A stretch of 44,872 bases of DNA from Streptomyces sp. JHA26 (GCF_002005565.1 NZ_BDJC01000055.1:1-44872); one strand, 5' to 3'. Positions 1-8,519 are shown, numbered from the stretch's first letter. The notes: a model not told the origin generated them from the sequence alone. A program made the numbers and translations.

Positions 1-191
1 GTCGGGCGGGGCTGCGGGCTTCCGCGCCGTGCGCCGGATGGTCCCCCGACGGGCCGTGTCCGCCGGTGACGGTGGGGAGTACGCCCGGAGGGCGGTCCGT
101 GGCATGCGGTGCCGCGTCGCCTCGCGTTGACTGAAGCGCACACGATGCACGCGCGGCGGGCCGTCGGTCCGCGTCGAGAGGTGGGCGGACC

Positions 192-269
192 ATGGGAGGG
201 CCCGTGACGACTCAGTCCCTGCCGCCGCCCGCCGGGCCCGTCCCGGGATCGCGCCGGGCGGCCCCGTGA
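192..269 (+). CDS. possible 25-residue leader ORF upstream of the ClC channel gene
   Basis: An ATG at 192 opens a 26-codon frame whose TGA (267-269) overlaps the GTG start of the ClC gene at 266 in a GTGA arrangement, the usual sign of translational coupling. The peptide is Pro/Gly-rich (begins MGGPVTTQS) with no recognisable domain, and no clear ribosome binding site precedes it. It may be chance. The rest of 1-265 shows no gene I can support. Confidence 0.2.
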   Translation: MGGPVTTQSLPPPAGPVPGSRRAAP

Positions 270-1681
270 CCGCGCCCGGGAGCCCGCCGGCCGCACCGGC
301 GAACGCCGTCCCGGACCGGGCCGAGCAGTCCCTGCGGCGCACCCTGCTCGGCCCCGGCTACCTGCTGCTGTTGCTGCTGTGCGTGCTGCTCGGCGTTCCC
401 ATCGCGCTGGCCTGCTTCTTCTTCGTCGGCCTCCAGCACGAGCTCCAGCACTGGGTGTGGACGTCGCTGCCCGAGGCCGCCGGGTACGACGCCCCGCCCT
501 GGTGGTGGCCGCTGCCCGCGCTGGTGCTGGCGGGGCTGGTCCTGGCGCCGATCGTCACCCGGATGCCGGGCGGCGGGGGCCACCTGCCGGTGAACGGGCT
601 GGGCGGCGCGCCCGTCGGGCCGAAGGCGCTGCCCGGTGCCGTCCTGGCGGCGCTGGCCACCCTGCCGCTCGGTGTGGTCCTGGGTCCCGAGGCGCCCCTG
701 ATGGCCGTCGGCAGCGGACTCGCGCTGCTCGTGCTGCGGCGGGCGGGCCCGGACGCGGATCCGAGGGCGAGCGCGATCCTGGCGACGGCCGGCTCCACCG
801 CCGCGGTCTCCACCATCCTCGGCGGTCCGGTGGCGGCGGCGGTGCTGCTCATCGAGGGCGCGGGGCTCGCCGGCGCCCGGATGGTCGCCCTGCTGCTGCC
901 CTGTCTGCTGGCCAGCGCGACGGGCGCGCTGGTCTTCACCGGCTTCGGGCGGTGGACCGGCCTGGACATCGGCGCGCTGTCGCTCCAGGAGGTGCCGCCG
1001 AGCACCGGCCCGGACGCCGGCGACTTCCTGTGGGGCGTCCCGACGGCGGCGCTGATCGCGGTGCTGATCACGCCGGCCCGTGCGCTCGGCCGCCGCACCG
1101 TCACCTGGACGGGGCACCGCACGGCCGTCCGCACCGTCCTGTGCGCCACGGCGGTCGGCGTCTGCATCACCGCGTACGCCCTGATCACCGGCCGTTCGCC
1201 GGCGGAGGCGGCGCTGTCCGGGCAGGCCGCTCTCGCCCAGCTCGCCGCGCATCCGCACGCCTGGTCCGTGGGCGCGCTGGTCGCGCTGGTGGCGTGCAAG
1301 GGACTGGCGTGGGGCATCGCGCTGGGCAGTCTGCGCGGGGGCCCGATCTTCCCCGCCGTGCTGCTGGGCACGGCGACGGCCATGGCCTGCTCGGGCCTGC
1401 CCGGTTTCGGCGTCACCCCGGCCCTCGCCCTCGGCATCTCCGCCGCCGCGGCCGCGGTGACGGGGCTGCCGCTGGCCAGCTCGGTGCTCGCGGTCCTGCT
1501 GGTGGGCAGGGACGCGCACGACCAGATGCCGCTGATCGTCGTCGCGTCGGTGGTCTCGTTCGTCGTCGCCCAGGTGGTCCGCCGGAGTCCGGCGGAGGCG
1601 ACGCGGGCGACACAGGCGACACAGGCGACACAGGCGACGGTACGGCCCGGTGAGGGGCCCGAGGCGGAGCCGGATCGGTGA
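266..1681 (+). CDS. ClC-family chloride channel/antiporter
   Basis: Polytopic membrane protein of 471 residues. About ten hydrophobic segments cover residues 31-440. Two ClC signatures are visible: GPEAPLMAVGSG (about 140-151), matching the GREGP selectivity-filter/gating-glutamate motif, with the Glu at about 142 retained; and LRGGPIFPAVLLG (about 356-368), matching the GxFxP motif of the second half. Retention of the gating Glu fits a proton-coupled antiporter, but channel and antiporter cannot be told apart here. It has no C-terminal CBS domains. The tail is hydrophilic and contains an ATQ repeat. The GTG start is chosen from the coupled upstream ORF and the hydrophilic N-terminus. The stop overlaps the next gene by 4 nt (GTGA), suggesting an ion-handling operon with the potassium channel. 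Confidence 0.88.
   Translation: MTAPGSPPAAPANAVPDRAEQSLRRTLLGPGYLLLLLLCVLLGVPIALACFFFVGLQHELQHWVWTSLPEAAGYDAPPWWWPLPALVLAGLVLAPIVTRMPGGGGHLPVNGLGGAPVGPKALPGAVLAALATLPLGVVLGPEAPLMAVGSGLALLVLRRAGPDADPRASAILATAGSTAAVSTILGGPVAAAVLLIEGAGLAGARMVALLLPCLLASATGALVFTGFGRWTGLDIGALSLQEVPPSTGPDAGDFLWGVPTAALIAVLITPARALGRRTVTWTGHRTAVRTVLCATAVGVCITAYALITGRSPAEAALSGQAALAQLAAHPHAWSVGALVALVACKGLAWGIALGSLRGGPIFPAVLLGTATAMACSGLPGFGVTPALALGISAAAAAVTGLPLASSVLAVLLVGRDAHDQMPLIVVASVVSFVVAQVVRRSPAEATRATQATQATQATVRPGEGPEAEPDR
1607..1638 (+). repeat. 9-bp tandem repeat in the ClC 3' end
   Basis: Three and a half copies of GCGACACAG lie within the coding sequence and encode repeated Ala-Thr-Gln in the C-terminal tail. 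A 9-bp unit keeps the frame whatever the copy number, so it can vary in length without breaking the protein. Confidence 0.8.
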
Positions 1682-2274
1682 CCGGCCGCGGAGGCGGTGG
1701 CCGGGGCCGCCGGGCCGGGACCGGTGCCTCCTGGCGTTCGGCGCGGCCCTGGCTGGTGCAGGCCTGCGTGGCCGTGGGCCTGGTCACGACCTACTTCCTG
1801 CTGCCCCTCGACCGGCTGGGCTCCGACCGCCCCGTCCTGAGCTGGCTGCTGTTCGCCCTGGCCCTGGCGGCCGTGGCCGCGCTGCTGCTGCGGCAGATCC
1901 GCCACGTCCTCACCGACCGCGCGGGCGCCCGTCCCGGCATGGTCATCGCCCTGCTGGTCATGCTCTCGGTGCACGTCTTCGCCTCGGCCTACTACGTCCT
2001 GGCCGAGCAGCCCGGTGAGTTCGACGGGCTGCGCACCCGCGTCGACTCCCTGTACTTCACCGTCGTCACCCTCGCCACCGTCGGCTACGGGGACATCACC
2101 CCGCTGGGCCAGACGGCGCGGATCGTGACCGTCCTGCAGATCCTCTACAGCTTCGTCTTCCTCACCGCCGCCGGGACGGCACTGGGCCAGCAGCTGCGTT
2201 CCCGGGTGGCCGGGCGCGCCGACGACCACCCCGTCCGTGACGATCCGCCACCTCGCCCTCCACCGCGGGCGTGA
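1678..2274 (+). CDS. two-TM potassium channel (ion-channel-2 family)
   Basis: Protein of 198 residues with hydrophobic segments at about 27-43, 53-72, 88-108 and 145-168. A pore loop carries the potassium selectivity filter TVGYGD (about 134-139), preceded by the typical SLYFTVVTLA pore helix. The C-terminus is short and basic, with no RCK domain, so any cytoplasmic gating partner would be separate. The GTG start overlaps the ClC stop (GTGA), which argues for co-translation; joint chloride and potassium movement would fit osmotic or membrane-potential adjustment (inference). No terminator is obvious before the riboswitch region that follows. Confidence 0.88.
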   Translation: MTGRGGGGRGRRAGTGASWRSARPWLVQACVAVGLVTTYFLLPLDRLGSDRPVLSWLLFALALAAVAALLLRQIRHVLTDRAGARPGMVIALLVMLSVHVFASAYYVLAEQPGEFDGLRTRVDSLYFTVVTLATVGYGDITPLGQTARIVTVLQILYSFVFLTAAGTALGQQLRSRVAGRADDHPVRDDPPPRPPPRA

Positions 2275-2399
2275 GGAGATCTTCGCCACGTCGCGCGGAG
2301 AGGGCGGTGCCGTACGACGGGGCGCCGGCGCGGAATGCGGCCCCGGCCACCGGTCCGGCGGCGCCCTGCCGCGCCGAGGCCTGCTTGTCACCACCCTCG

Positions 2400-2600
2400 C
2401 GGGCGCACTACTGTCGCCACGCCTTGGTGAACGGGAAATCCGGTGAAGTACCGGTGCGGCCCTCGCCACTGTGATCGGGAAGTCCGGCTCCGGCCCTCGC
2501 GGGCAGCCACTGGGTCCTCGTGACCCGGGAAGGCGGAGTTCGGGCGGTGGTACCCGTCAGCCAGGAGACCGGCCAAGGCACGTCGTCCATCCACGAGGTG
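2400..2600 (+). promoter_or_regulatory. cobalamin riboswitch upstream of cbiM
   Basis: The leader contains the conserved parts of a B12 riboswitch in order: GGGAAATCCGGTG followed by ACCGGTGCGG, the core GCCACTGTGA (about 2465), a second GCCACTGG (about 2506), the GGGAAGGCG segment (about 2528) and the B12 box GCCAGGAGACCGGCC (about 2559-2573), which ends some 50 nt before the cbiM start. It lies directly ahead of a cobalt transporter operon. High adenosylcobalamin would be expected to lower expression of cobalt uptake. The edges are approximate. Confidence 0.92.
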
Positions 2601-2621
2601 CTGGAGAGGGTCTGCTGAGCC

Positions 2622-3317
2622 ATGCACATAGCCGAGGGCTTCCTGCCTCCGGCGCACGCGATCGCCTGGGGTGTCGCGTCCGCGCCGTTCGTCGTCCACG
2701 GAGTACGGTCGCTCACCCGTGAGGTCCGGGAGCATCCCGAGAGCACGTTGCTGCTCGGGGCGTCCGGAGCCTTCACGTTCGTGTTGTCGGCCCTGAAACT
2801 GCCCTCTGTCACCGGGAGTTGTTCGCATCCCACCGGGACCGGTCTGGGCGCCGTCCTGTTCCGGCCGCCCGTCATGGCGGTCCTGGGCACCATCACCCTG
2901 CTCTTCCAGGCCCTGTTGCTGGCCCACGGCGGTCTGACCACGCTGGGCGCCAACGCCTTCTCGATGGCGATCGCCGGGCCCTGGGCCGGGTACGGCACCT
3001 ACCGCCTGCTGCGCCGGTACGGGGCACCGCTGATGGTCACGGTGTTCTGCGCGGCGTTCGTCGCCGACCTGTCCACCTACTGCGTCACCAGCGTGCAGCT
3101 CGCGCTGGCCTTCCCCGACCCGAGCAGCGGATTCCTGGGCGCGCTCGGCAAGTTCGGGTCCATCTTCGCCGTCACGCAGATCCCGCTCGCGGTGAGCGAG
3201 GGCCTGCTCACGGTGGTCGTGATGCGGCTGCTGGTGCAGTCCAGCAAGGGCGAGCTGACCCGGCTGGGCGTGCTGCCGGCGGGTACCGGCGCGCGCGAGG
3301 AGGCGGTCGTCCGATGA
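2622..3317 (+). CDS. cbiM: CbiM, substrate-binding membrane subunit of the cobalt ECF transporter
   Basis: Protein of 231 residues that begins MHIAEGF, the family N-terminus in which Met1 and His2 take part in Co(II) binding. Six or seven hydrophobic segments follow, and GCxHPTGTG-like residues (SCSHPTGTG, about 67-75) form the second conserved metal-site motif. It is the S-component that captures Co(II) for CbiNQO. It is the first gene behind the cobalamin riboswitch, as expected for B12-controlled cobalt import. The stop codon overlaps the cbiN start (ATGA), so the subunits are probably made in step. The start is fixed by the MHIAEGF motif. Confidence 0.95.
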   Translation: MHIAEGFLPPAHAIAWGVASAPFVVHGVRSLTREVREHPESTLLLGASGAFTFVLSALKLPSVTGSCSHPTGTGLGAVLFRPPVMAVLGTITLLFQALLLAHGGLTTLGANAFSMAIAGPWAGYGTYRLLRRYGAPLMVTVFCAAFVADLSTYCVTSVQLALAFPDPSSGFLGALGKFGSIFAVTQIPLAVSEGLLTVVVMRLLVQSSKGELTRLGVLPAGTGAREEAVVR

Positions 3318-3661
3318 AGCGCAACACGAAGATCAACTCCCTGCTGCTGCTCGCCGTGGCGGCGCTGGCGGTGCTGCCGCTGGTGCTCGGCCTCGGCGAC
3401 CACAAGGAGGAGCCGTTCACCGGTGCCGACGCCGAGGCGGAGACGGCGATCACGGAGATCGAGCCGGACTACGAGCCGTGGTTCTCGCCGTTGTACGAGC
3501 CGCCGTCCGGGGAGATCGAGTCCGCGCTGTTCGCCGTGCAGGCGGCGCTCGGCGCGGGGGTGCTGGCCTACTACTTCGGCCTGCGCCGGGGACGCCGGCA
3601 GGGCGAGGAGCGGGCGGCCCGGGTCGCCCGGCAGGACGCGCACGCGCCCGAAGGGGACTGA
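3314..3661 (+). CDS. cbiN: CbiN, small auxiliary subunit of the cobalt ECF transporter
   Basis: Protein of 115 residues with the CbiN layout: a first TM segment (about 9-26), an extracytoplasmic acidic stretch with the characteristic YEPWFSPLYEPPSGEIES (about 53-70), a second TM (about 71-88) and a basic Arg-rich tail. CbiN is needed for the CbiMQO complex to load cobalt. The ATG overlaps the cbiM stop by 4 nt, and the TGA abuts the cbiQ GTG. Confidence 0.93.
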   Translation: MKRNTKINSLLLLAVAALAVLPLVLGLGDHKEEPFTGADAEAETAITEIEPDYEPWFSPLYEPPSGEIESALFAVQAALGAGVLAYYFGLRRGRRQGEERAARVARQDAHAPEGD

Positions 3662-4410
3662 GTGCTGCCGATCGACGCGGCGGCGCACGGCAGCCGGTGG
3701 CGCCACCGCCACCCCGTGGACAAGGCCGTGCTCGGGCTGGGCCTGACCGTGCTGGCGATCTCGCTGCCGCCCTGGCCGGGCGCGGCGCTGGTGCTGGTCG
3801 CGGCGCTGGCCGTGCTGCTCGGCCCGGCCGGTGTGCCCGGGCGGCGGCTGTGGCGGGCGTACCGGGTGCCGCTGGGGTTCTGCGTGACGGGCGCGCTGCC
3901 GCTGCTGGTGCGGGTCGGGGCCCCGGCGGGTTCGTGGGCGTGGCGGACGGCGGCGCGGCGCGTGCCGGGGAGCTGTTGCTGCGCACGTCGGCGGCGTCCC
4001 TCGGGGTGCTGCTGTTCGCGTTCACCACGCCGATGTCCGACCTGCTGCCCCGGCTGGTGCGGGCCGGGGTGCCGGCGCCGGTGGTGGACGTGGCGCTGGT
4101 GACGTACCGCATGAGCTTCCTGCTGCTGGACTCCGTGCGCCGGATCCGCGAGGCGCAGGCGGCGCGGCTGGGGCACACCACCCGGGCCGCCGCCTGGCGT
4201 TCGCTCGGCGGGCTCGGCGCCACGGCGTTCGTGCGGGCCTTCGGCCGGGCGACGCGGCTCCAGGCGGGACTCGCCGGGCGCGGTTACGACGGCACGCTGC
4301 GCGTGCTGGTGCCCGAGGCCCGGGTCTCCGTGCCCTTCACGGCGGCGAGCCTCACGCTGCTGGCGACGCTGGCCGTGCTCACCTTCGTACTGGAAAGGCC
4401 GTTGTCGTGA
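3662..4410 (+). pseudogene. cbiQ: CbiQ, energy-coupling T subunit, interrupted by an apparent frameshift
   Basis: Two reading frames together make one CbiQ. The first (from GTG 3662) gives the N-terminal cytoplasmic part and TM helices (DKAVLGLGLTVLAISLPPW) up to about 3930. Homology then continues one frame back (-1): ELLLRTSAASLGVLLFAFTT, ALVTYRMSFLLLDSVRRIRE and FGRATRLQAGLAGRGYDG, ending at 4410. Total length (749 nt, about 249 residues) fits the family. The break lies within about 3917-3960 in a GGGTCGGGGCCCCGGCGGG stretch. I see no canonical slippery heptamer in the reading frame, so a one-base sequencing deletion in a G/C run, or a true inactivating mutation, is more likely than programmed frameshifting. 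The following cbiO start (GTGA overlap) is intact. Confidence 0.85.
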
Positions 4411-5246
4411 ACGAGTCCGCCGAACCGGCCCTGGTCTCCCTGCGGGGCGCGTCCTTCGGGTACGAGGAGGGGCCGCTGGTGCTGAGCGGCCTGGACTTCG
4501 AGGTGCGCGAGGGGCGCGCGCTGGCGCTGCTGGGCCGCAACGGCAGCGGCAAGACGACGCTGATGCGGCTGCTCAGCGGCGGACTGCGGCCGCACGCCGG
4601 GCGGTTGAGCGTCGAGGGGCGGCCGGTGACGTACGACCGCGCGGGGCTGACGCGGCTGCGGACGACGGTGCAGCTGGTGGTGCAGGACCCGGACGACCAG
4701 TTGTTCGCCGCGTCCGTCGCCCAGGACGTGTCCTTCGGGCCGCTGAACCTGGGGCTGCCGGATCCGGAGGTCCGCTCCCGGGTCGAGGAGGCGCTCGCCG
4801 CGCTGGACATCGCCGCGCTCGCCGACCGGCCCACGCACCTGCTGTCGTACGGGCAGCGCAAGCGGACCGCGATCGCCGGCGCGGTCGCGATGCGGCCCCG
4901 GGTGCTGATCCTCGACGAGCCGACCGCCGGGCTCGACCCGGACGGGCAGGAGCGGCTGCTGGCCACCCTCGACCGGCTGCGGGAGGGCGGCACCACGGTG
5001 GTGATGGCCACGCACGACGTGGATCTCGCCCTGCGCTGGTCGGACGACGCCGCCCTGCTCACCCCGTCCGGGGTGCACACCGGCCCCACGGCGTCGACGC
5101 TGGCCCGCACGGACCTGCTCGGTCCGGCGGGGCTGCGGCTGCCGTGGGGCGTGGCGGCGGCGCGGCTGCTGTGCGCCCGGGGGCTGCTGGCGGACCCGGC
5201 CGCGGGTCCGCGCACGGCGGAGGAGCTGGCGGCCCTGGCCGACTGA
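4407..5246 (+). CDS. cbiO: CbiO, ATPase subunit of the cobalt ECF transporter
   Basis: ABC ATPase of 279 residues that powers CbiMNQ. Visible motifs: Walker A GRNGSGKTT (about 43-51), Q-loop VVQDPDDQLF (about 91-100) of the ECF ATPase type, signature LSYGQRKR (about 146-153; the usual LSGGQ is degenerate, as is common in this family), Walker B VLILDEPTAGLD (about 166-177) and switch His in MATHDVD (about 203). The C-terminus carries a helical extension. The GTG start overlaps the cbiQ stop (GTGA). The operon ends here, 16 nt before the 3' end of the opposite-strand efflux gene, so the two converge. Confidence 0.94.
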   Translation: MNESAEPALVSLRGASFGYEEGPLVLSGLDFEVREGRALALLGRNGSGKTTLMRLLSGGLRPHAGRLSVEGRPVTYDRAGLTRLRTTVQLVVQDPDDQLFAASVAQDVSFGPLNLGLPDPEVRSRVEEALAALDIAALADRPTHLLSYGQRKRTAIAGAVAMRPRVLILDEPTAGLDPDGQERLLATLDRLREGGTTVVMATHDVDLALRWSDDAALLTPSGVHTGPTASTLARTDLLGPAGLRLPWGVAAARLLCARGLLADPAAGPRTAEELAALAD

Positions 5247-5261
5247 CCCGTCGGGCGCGGC

Positions 5262-6878
5262 TCAGTGCGCGGAGTCGCTGTACTCCGCGTCCCGGGCCGG
5301 TGCCGGCTCGTCCGCGGGCCGGGGCCGAGCCGCGGCGCGGCGGCCGGGCAGGACGGCGAGGACGATCACGGTGCCGACGGCCATGATGATCCCGCCGGTC
5401 AGGCTGGTCGTGGCGACGCCGTGGGCGAAGGCCTCGTGGACGGCGTCGGCCAGGGCCCGGGCCTGCTGCGGTCCGGCCGACGGGTTCTTCGCGAGGTGCT
5501 CGGCGACCGCGAGTCCGGCGCCGACGGAGTCCTGGGCGGTGTCCAGGGCCGCGGCCGGGAGCCGGCCTGCCACCAGGTCGGCCAGTTCGTCCCGGTAGGC
5601 GGTGCCGAGCAGGGAGCCGAGGACGGCGATGCCGAGCGAACCGCCGAGTTCCAGCGCGGTGTCGTTGGCGCCGCCGCCGACGCCGAGTTCGCTCTCCGGG
5701 AAGGAGCCCATGATGGTGTCGGTGGCCGGGGAGACGCTGAGGCCGATCGCGAGGCCGAGCAGCAGCATAGGGGCCAGGAAGCCGGAGTACGTCGAGCCCT
5801 CGTCGACGAGGGCGAGCAGGAAGACGCCGACGGTGCCGATCACCATGCCGGAGCCGATCATGGCCTTGACGCCCAGCTTCGGGGTCAGGCGTCCGGTCAC
5901 GGCGGCACCGACGAACACGGCCCCGGCCAGCGGCAGCAGCCGCACGCCGGTCTCCAGGGCGCCGTAGCCGAGGACGAACTGCAGGAACTGCGTGGAGTAG
6001 TAGATGGCGCCGTAGGTGCCGAAGAAGAAGAACAGCACGGCCAGCATCGAGCCGCTGAACGGCCGCTGGAGGAACCTGCGCACGTCCAGCATGGGCTGCG
6101 GGTGGCGCAGTTCCCAGGCCACGAAGGCCACCAGGCCGACGCCCGCGACGACGGCCGCGGTGACGGGCCCCGCGCCCCAGCCGAAGTGCGGGCCCTCGAT
6201 GGTCGCGTAGACCAGGCTGCCGACGGAGACGATGGAGAGCAGGCCGCCCACGTAGTCGATGCGGCCCATGCCGGCCGCCCGGGACGGGGGCACGAGAAGC
6301 AGCGCGCCGATGACGGCGAGGACCGCGACGGGGACGTTGACCAGGAAGGTCGAGCCCCAGGCGTGGTCGCCGAGCAGCCAGCCGGCGACCAACGGGCCGA
6401 CGGCGATGGCGAGTCCGGACGTGGCCGTCCAGGCCGTGATGGCGCGGGCCCGCTCGTTCCTCGGGAACATCGCGACCAGCAGGGACAGCGTGGCCGGCAT
6501 GACGACGGCGGCGCCGACGCCCATGATCGCCCGGGCCGCGATGACCGGGCCGGTCTCGTGGACCAGGCTGCCCATCACCGAGCCGCCCGCGAAGACGACC
6601 AGACCGGTGACCAGGGCGCCGCGGCGGCTGTACTTGTCGCCGATCGCGCCCAGCACCAGCATCAGCGCGGCGTACGGGACGGTGTAGCCGTCGATGACCC
6701 ACTGCAGGTCGCTGCTGCTCAGGCCCAGGTCGGCGGTCATGGCCGGGGCCGCCACGATCAGGGAGGTGTTGGCCATGACGACGATCAGCAGGCTGAGGCA
6801 CAGCACGATCAGGGCCCACCAGCGCCGTGGGTACGGCCCGGTCATCTTCTCGACGGGTGTGGTGGCCAGTAGGGGCAT
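5262..6878 (-). CDS. DHA2-type MFS drug efflux transporter (14 TM)
   Basis: Protein of 538 residues of the EmrB/QacA type. Fourteen hydrophobic segments are apparent. Family motifs include LSLLIVVMANTSLIVAAPAM in TM1, GAIGDKYSRRGAL (motif A, about 97-109), and the motif C-like SGLAIAVGPLVAGWLL in TM5. The C-terminal tail is basic then acidic (DEPAPARDAEYSDSAH). Such proteins export hydrophobic cations or antibiotics by proton antiport. The gene reads away from a TetR gene on the same strand, and two identical operator-like sites surround its -10 box, so repression by that TetR is likely (inference). The substrate cannot be predicted. Confidence 0.9.
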   Translation of the reverse strand: MPLLATTPVEKMTGPYPRRWWALIVLCLSLLIVVMANTSLIVAAPAMTADLGLSSSDLQWVIDGYTVPYAALMLVLGAIGDKYSRRGALVTGLVVFAGGSVMGSLVHETGPVIAARAIMGVGAAVVMPATLSLLVAMFPRNERARAITAWTATSGLAIAVGPLVAGWLLGDHAWGSTFLVNVPVAVLAVIGALLLVPPSRAAGMGRIDYVGGLLSIVSVGSLVYATIEGPHFGWGAGPVTAAVVAGVGLVAFVAWELRHPQPMLDVRRFLQRPFSGSMLAVLFFFFGTYGAIYYSTQFLQFVLGYGALETGVRLLPLAGAVFVGAAVTGRLTPKLGVKAMIGSGMVIGTVGVFLLALVDEGSTYSGFLAPMLLLGLAIGLSVSPATDTIMGSFPESELGVGGGANDTALELGGSLGIAVLGSLLGTAYRDELADLVAGRLPAAALDTAQDSVGAGLAVAEHLAKNPSAGPQQARALADAVHEAFAHGVATTSLTGGIIMAVGTVIVLAVLPGRRAAARPRPADEPAPARDAEYSDSAH

Positions 6879-6909
6879 GGAGGGGCTCCCGGGTGCGAGG
6901 GCGAGTTAA

Positions 6910-6965
6910 TTGCCCATCGATGTGCAGACTCATGTCAGGTTAGGTTCTTGCCCATCGATGTGCAA
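6910..6965 (-). promoter_or_regulatory. efflux gene promoter with paired operator repeats
   Basis: The 17-mer TTGCCCATCGATGTGCA occurs twice (6910-6926 and 6948-6964), 38 bp apart start to start. Each contains the imperfect palindrome GCnCATCGATGnGC. On the minus strand a promoter fits between them: -35 TTGCAC (6960-6965), a 17-bp spacer and -10 TAACCT (6937-6942). One repeat overlaps the -35 box and the other lies just downstream of the -10, an arrangement suited to repression. The likely binder is the TetR protein encoded at 7317-8024. Confidence 0.7.
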
Positions 6966-7316
6966 ACAGCCTTCGGGTGCCCGCCGACGGCCGCCGCACG
7001 CCTGCGCTTCCCGCGCCGGACCGGGCGCGGACGGACGGCGGCACCGACGGCACGCACGGCGAGACGGCGGGCACGGCGAGACGGCGGGCACGGCGAGACG
7101 CACGCTTACGGGCGCCTCACGGGGCGGGGTGCACCGAGCGCGGCGGGTGCGGGGCGGGGCTCACCGATCACGGCGGGTGTCACGGCCCGCGCCGCGGTGG
7201 GGACGGCCCGGCGGGTACGGGCACGGAAAGGGCCCGGCGCACGGCACCCGGCCGCACCGGGAACGCGGCGCGTGCGGGCCCGGTCGCACCGGGGGCGCGG
7301 ACGGGGTCCGCGGGGC
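6966..7316. other. gene-free spacer with a 17-bp tandem repeat
   Basis: No supported gene lies here. At 7054-7100 the unit GCACGGCGAGACGGCGG is repeated 2.8 times head to tail. The remainder is G/C-rich low-complexity sequence. The long open frames across it, on both strands, are Arg/Ala/Gly-rich and look like by-products of base composition. Confidence 0.6.
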
Positions 7317-8024
7317 TCAGTCGCCGGTCGTCGGCTTCGCGGGGATCGTCGGGGCCACGGACTCGACGACGGCGCGGGCCCGGTCCTGGGGGACGCCGGC
7401 CGCGACGAGCGCGGCGACGACGGCCCGGGTGCCGTCGTCCTCCAGCGCTCCCGTGTTGACCTGCTCCAGCAGGGCGACCGTCATCGCCTCCAGCCCTGCG
7501 CTCAGCACGGCGGGCGGCAGGTGGGCGGGGAAGGCGCCGTCGCGCTGGCCGCGCTCCAGGATGGCGGTGACCTCGGCGCGGGCCGGCGTGAGGATCTCGG
7601 CCACGCGCTCCGCGCCCAGGTCGTGCCGGGCCAGCGCCAGCAGCATCCGGTAGCGGTCGCCGACGGGCCACATCATCAGCATGAAGTACGCGAGGGCGCG
7701 CTCGGCCGGTTCGGCGGTCCCGGCCCCCTCCGCGGCCGACGCCATCGTGCTCCGCAGCACCTCGGAGGCCTCCTCGGCGAGGGCCTCCAGCAGCGCCGCG
7801 CGCCCCGGGAAGTGACCGAACAGGGTGCGCCGTACGACGCCGGCGGCCCGCGCCAGTTCCTCGAGGGTGGTGTCCGGGTTCCGCCCGAGCTCCCGGCGGG
7901 CCGTGGCCAGGATGCGCGCCCGGTTGGAGCGCGCGTTGCGTCGCTGCGGCTCGCGGGCCACGGGCTTGGACACGGGAGGACCTCGGTGGATCGGTGCGGC
8001 GGGGCGGGACGGCGGGTCGTCCAT
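7317..8024 (-). CDS. TetR-family transcriptional regulator
   Basis: Protein of 235 residues. The N-terminal TetR HTH is clear: RARILATARRELGRNPDTTLEELARAAGVVRRTLFGHFPGRAALL (about 35-80), with recognition helix VVRRTLFGHF. The C-terminal ligand domain is not diagnostic. The start is uncertain. The ATG at 8024 lacks a good ribosome binding site, and a GTG at 7973 would remove a 17-residue Pro-rich leader without touching the HTH. It lies 440 bp upstream of the efflux gene on the same strand, and its probable operators flank the efflux promoter, so it is the best candidate repressor of that pump. Confidence 0.85.
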   Translation of the reverse strand: MDDPPSRPAAPIHRGPPVSKPVAREPQRRNARSNRARILATARRELGRNPDTTLEELARAAGVVRRTLFGHFPGRAALLEALAEEASEVLRSTMASAAEGAGTAEPAERALAYFMLMMWPVGDRYRMLLALARHDLGAERVAEILTPARAEVTAILERGQRDGAFPAHLPPAVLSAGLEAMTVALLEQVNTGALEDDGTRAVVAALVAAGVPQDRARAVVESVAPTIPAKPTTGD

Positions 8025-8057
8025 TCTGGCACGGATGGCTCCCGCGGGCCGGGCGTG

Positions 8058-8519
8058 TCAGTCCAGGCAGAAAACGTTGCCTTCAGGGTCGGCCATCACG
8101 ATGAAACCGCTGCTCATCGGAGGCTCGGGCTCGAAGCGGCGTACCCGCGTCGCGCCCAGTGCGACGAGCCGTTCGCACTCGGCCTCCAGCGCCGCCATCC
8201 GCTCCTCCCCCTGGAGACCGGGGGCCGCCCGGACGTCGAGGTGGACCCGGTTCTTGGCGGTCTTGTCCTCCGGGACCCGCTGGAAGAACAGCCGCGGGCC
8301 GCGCCCGTCCGGGTCCTCGAGGGCCGACCGGCCGTTGCGCTGCTCCTCCGGTACGCCGATCCGCGCGAGGAAGTCGTCCCACGCGGCGAGCGGGTCGGCC
8401 CCCTCGGGCACGTCGACTCCGGGCGGGCCGGGGTGGACGTAGCCCAGGACGTCGCGCCAGAAGCTCGACAACGCCCGGGGGTCATGGGCGTCGAAGGTGA
8501 CCTGGAACTGACGACTCAT
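8058..8519 (-). CDS. VOC (glyoxalase-fold) superfamily protein
   Basis: Protein of 153 residues with one long VOC unit. It opens QVTFDAHDPRALSSFWRDVLGY, the usual beta-alpha start, and ends in SGFIVMADPEGNVFCLD, the family end motif. The middle has RLFFQRVPEDKTAKNRVHLDV, typical of the DUF-like Streptomyces VOC subfamily. The substrate is unknown; relatives include dioxygenases, glyoxalases and antibiotic-binding proteins. The ATG at 8519 is preferred over a longer frame upstream because GGAG lies 8 nt before it and homology starts there. It shares orientation with the TetR gene but is separated from it by 33 nt. Confidence 0.82.
   Translation of the reverse strand: MSRQFQVTFDAHDPRALSSFWRDVLGYVHPGPPGVDVPEGADPLAAWDDFLARIGVPEEQRNGRSALEDPDGRGPRLFFQRVPEDKTAKNRVHLDVRAAPGLQGEERMAALEAECERLVALGATRVRRFEPEPPMSSGFIVMADPEGNVFCLD

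Noticed and set aside
212..1519. 435-codon minus-strand frame over the ClC gene, and similar long antisense frames elsewhere (e.g. 358-2469, 15245-18112, 10656-13412)
   Set aside because: Low-complexity Arg/Gly/Ala/Pro translations opposite genes with clear domains; a product of high GC at third positions.
3917..3960. Programmed -1 frameshift signal in cbiQ
   Set aside because: No X-XXY-YYZ heptamer in the zero frame; CbiQ is not known to need recoding. Kept as an apparent mutation or error.
7054..7100. CRISPR-like array
   Set aside because: Only 2.8 tandem units of 17 bp with no spacers; simple tandem repeat.
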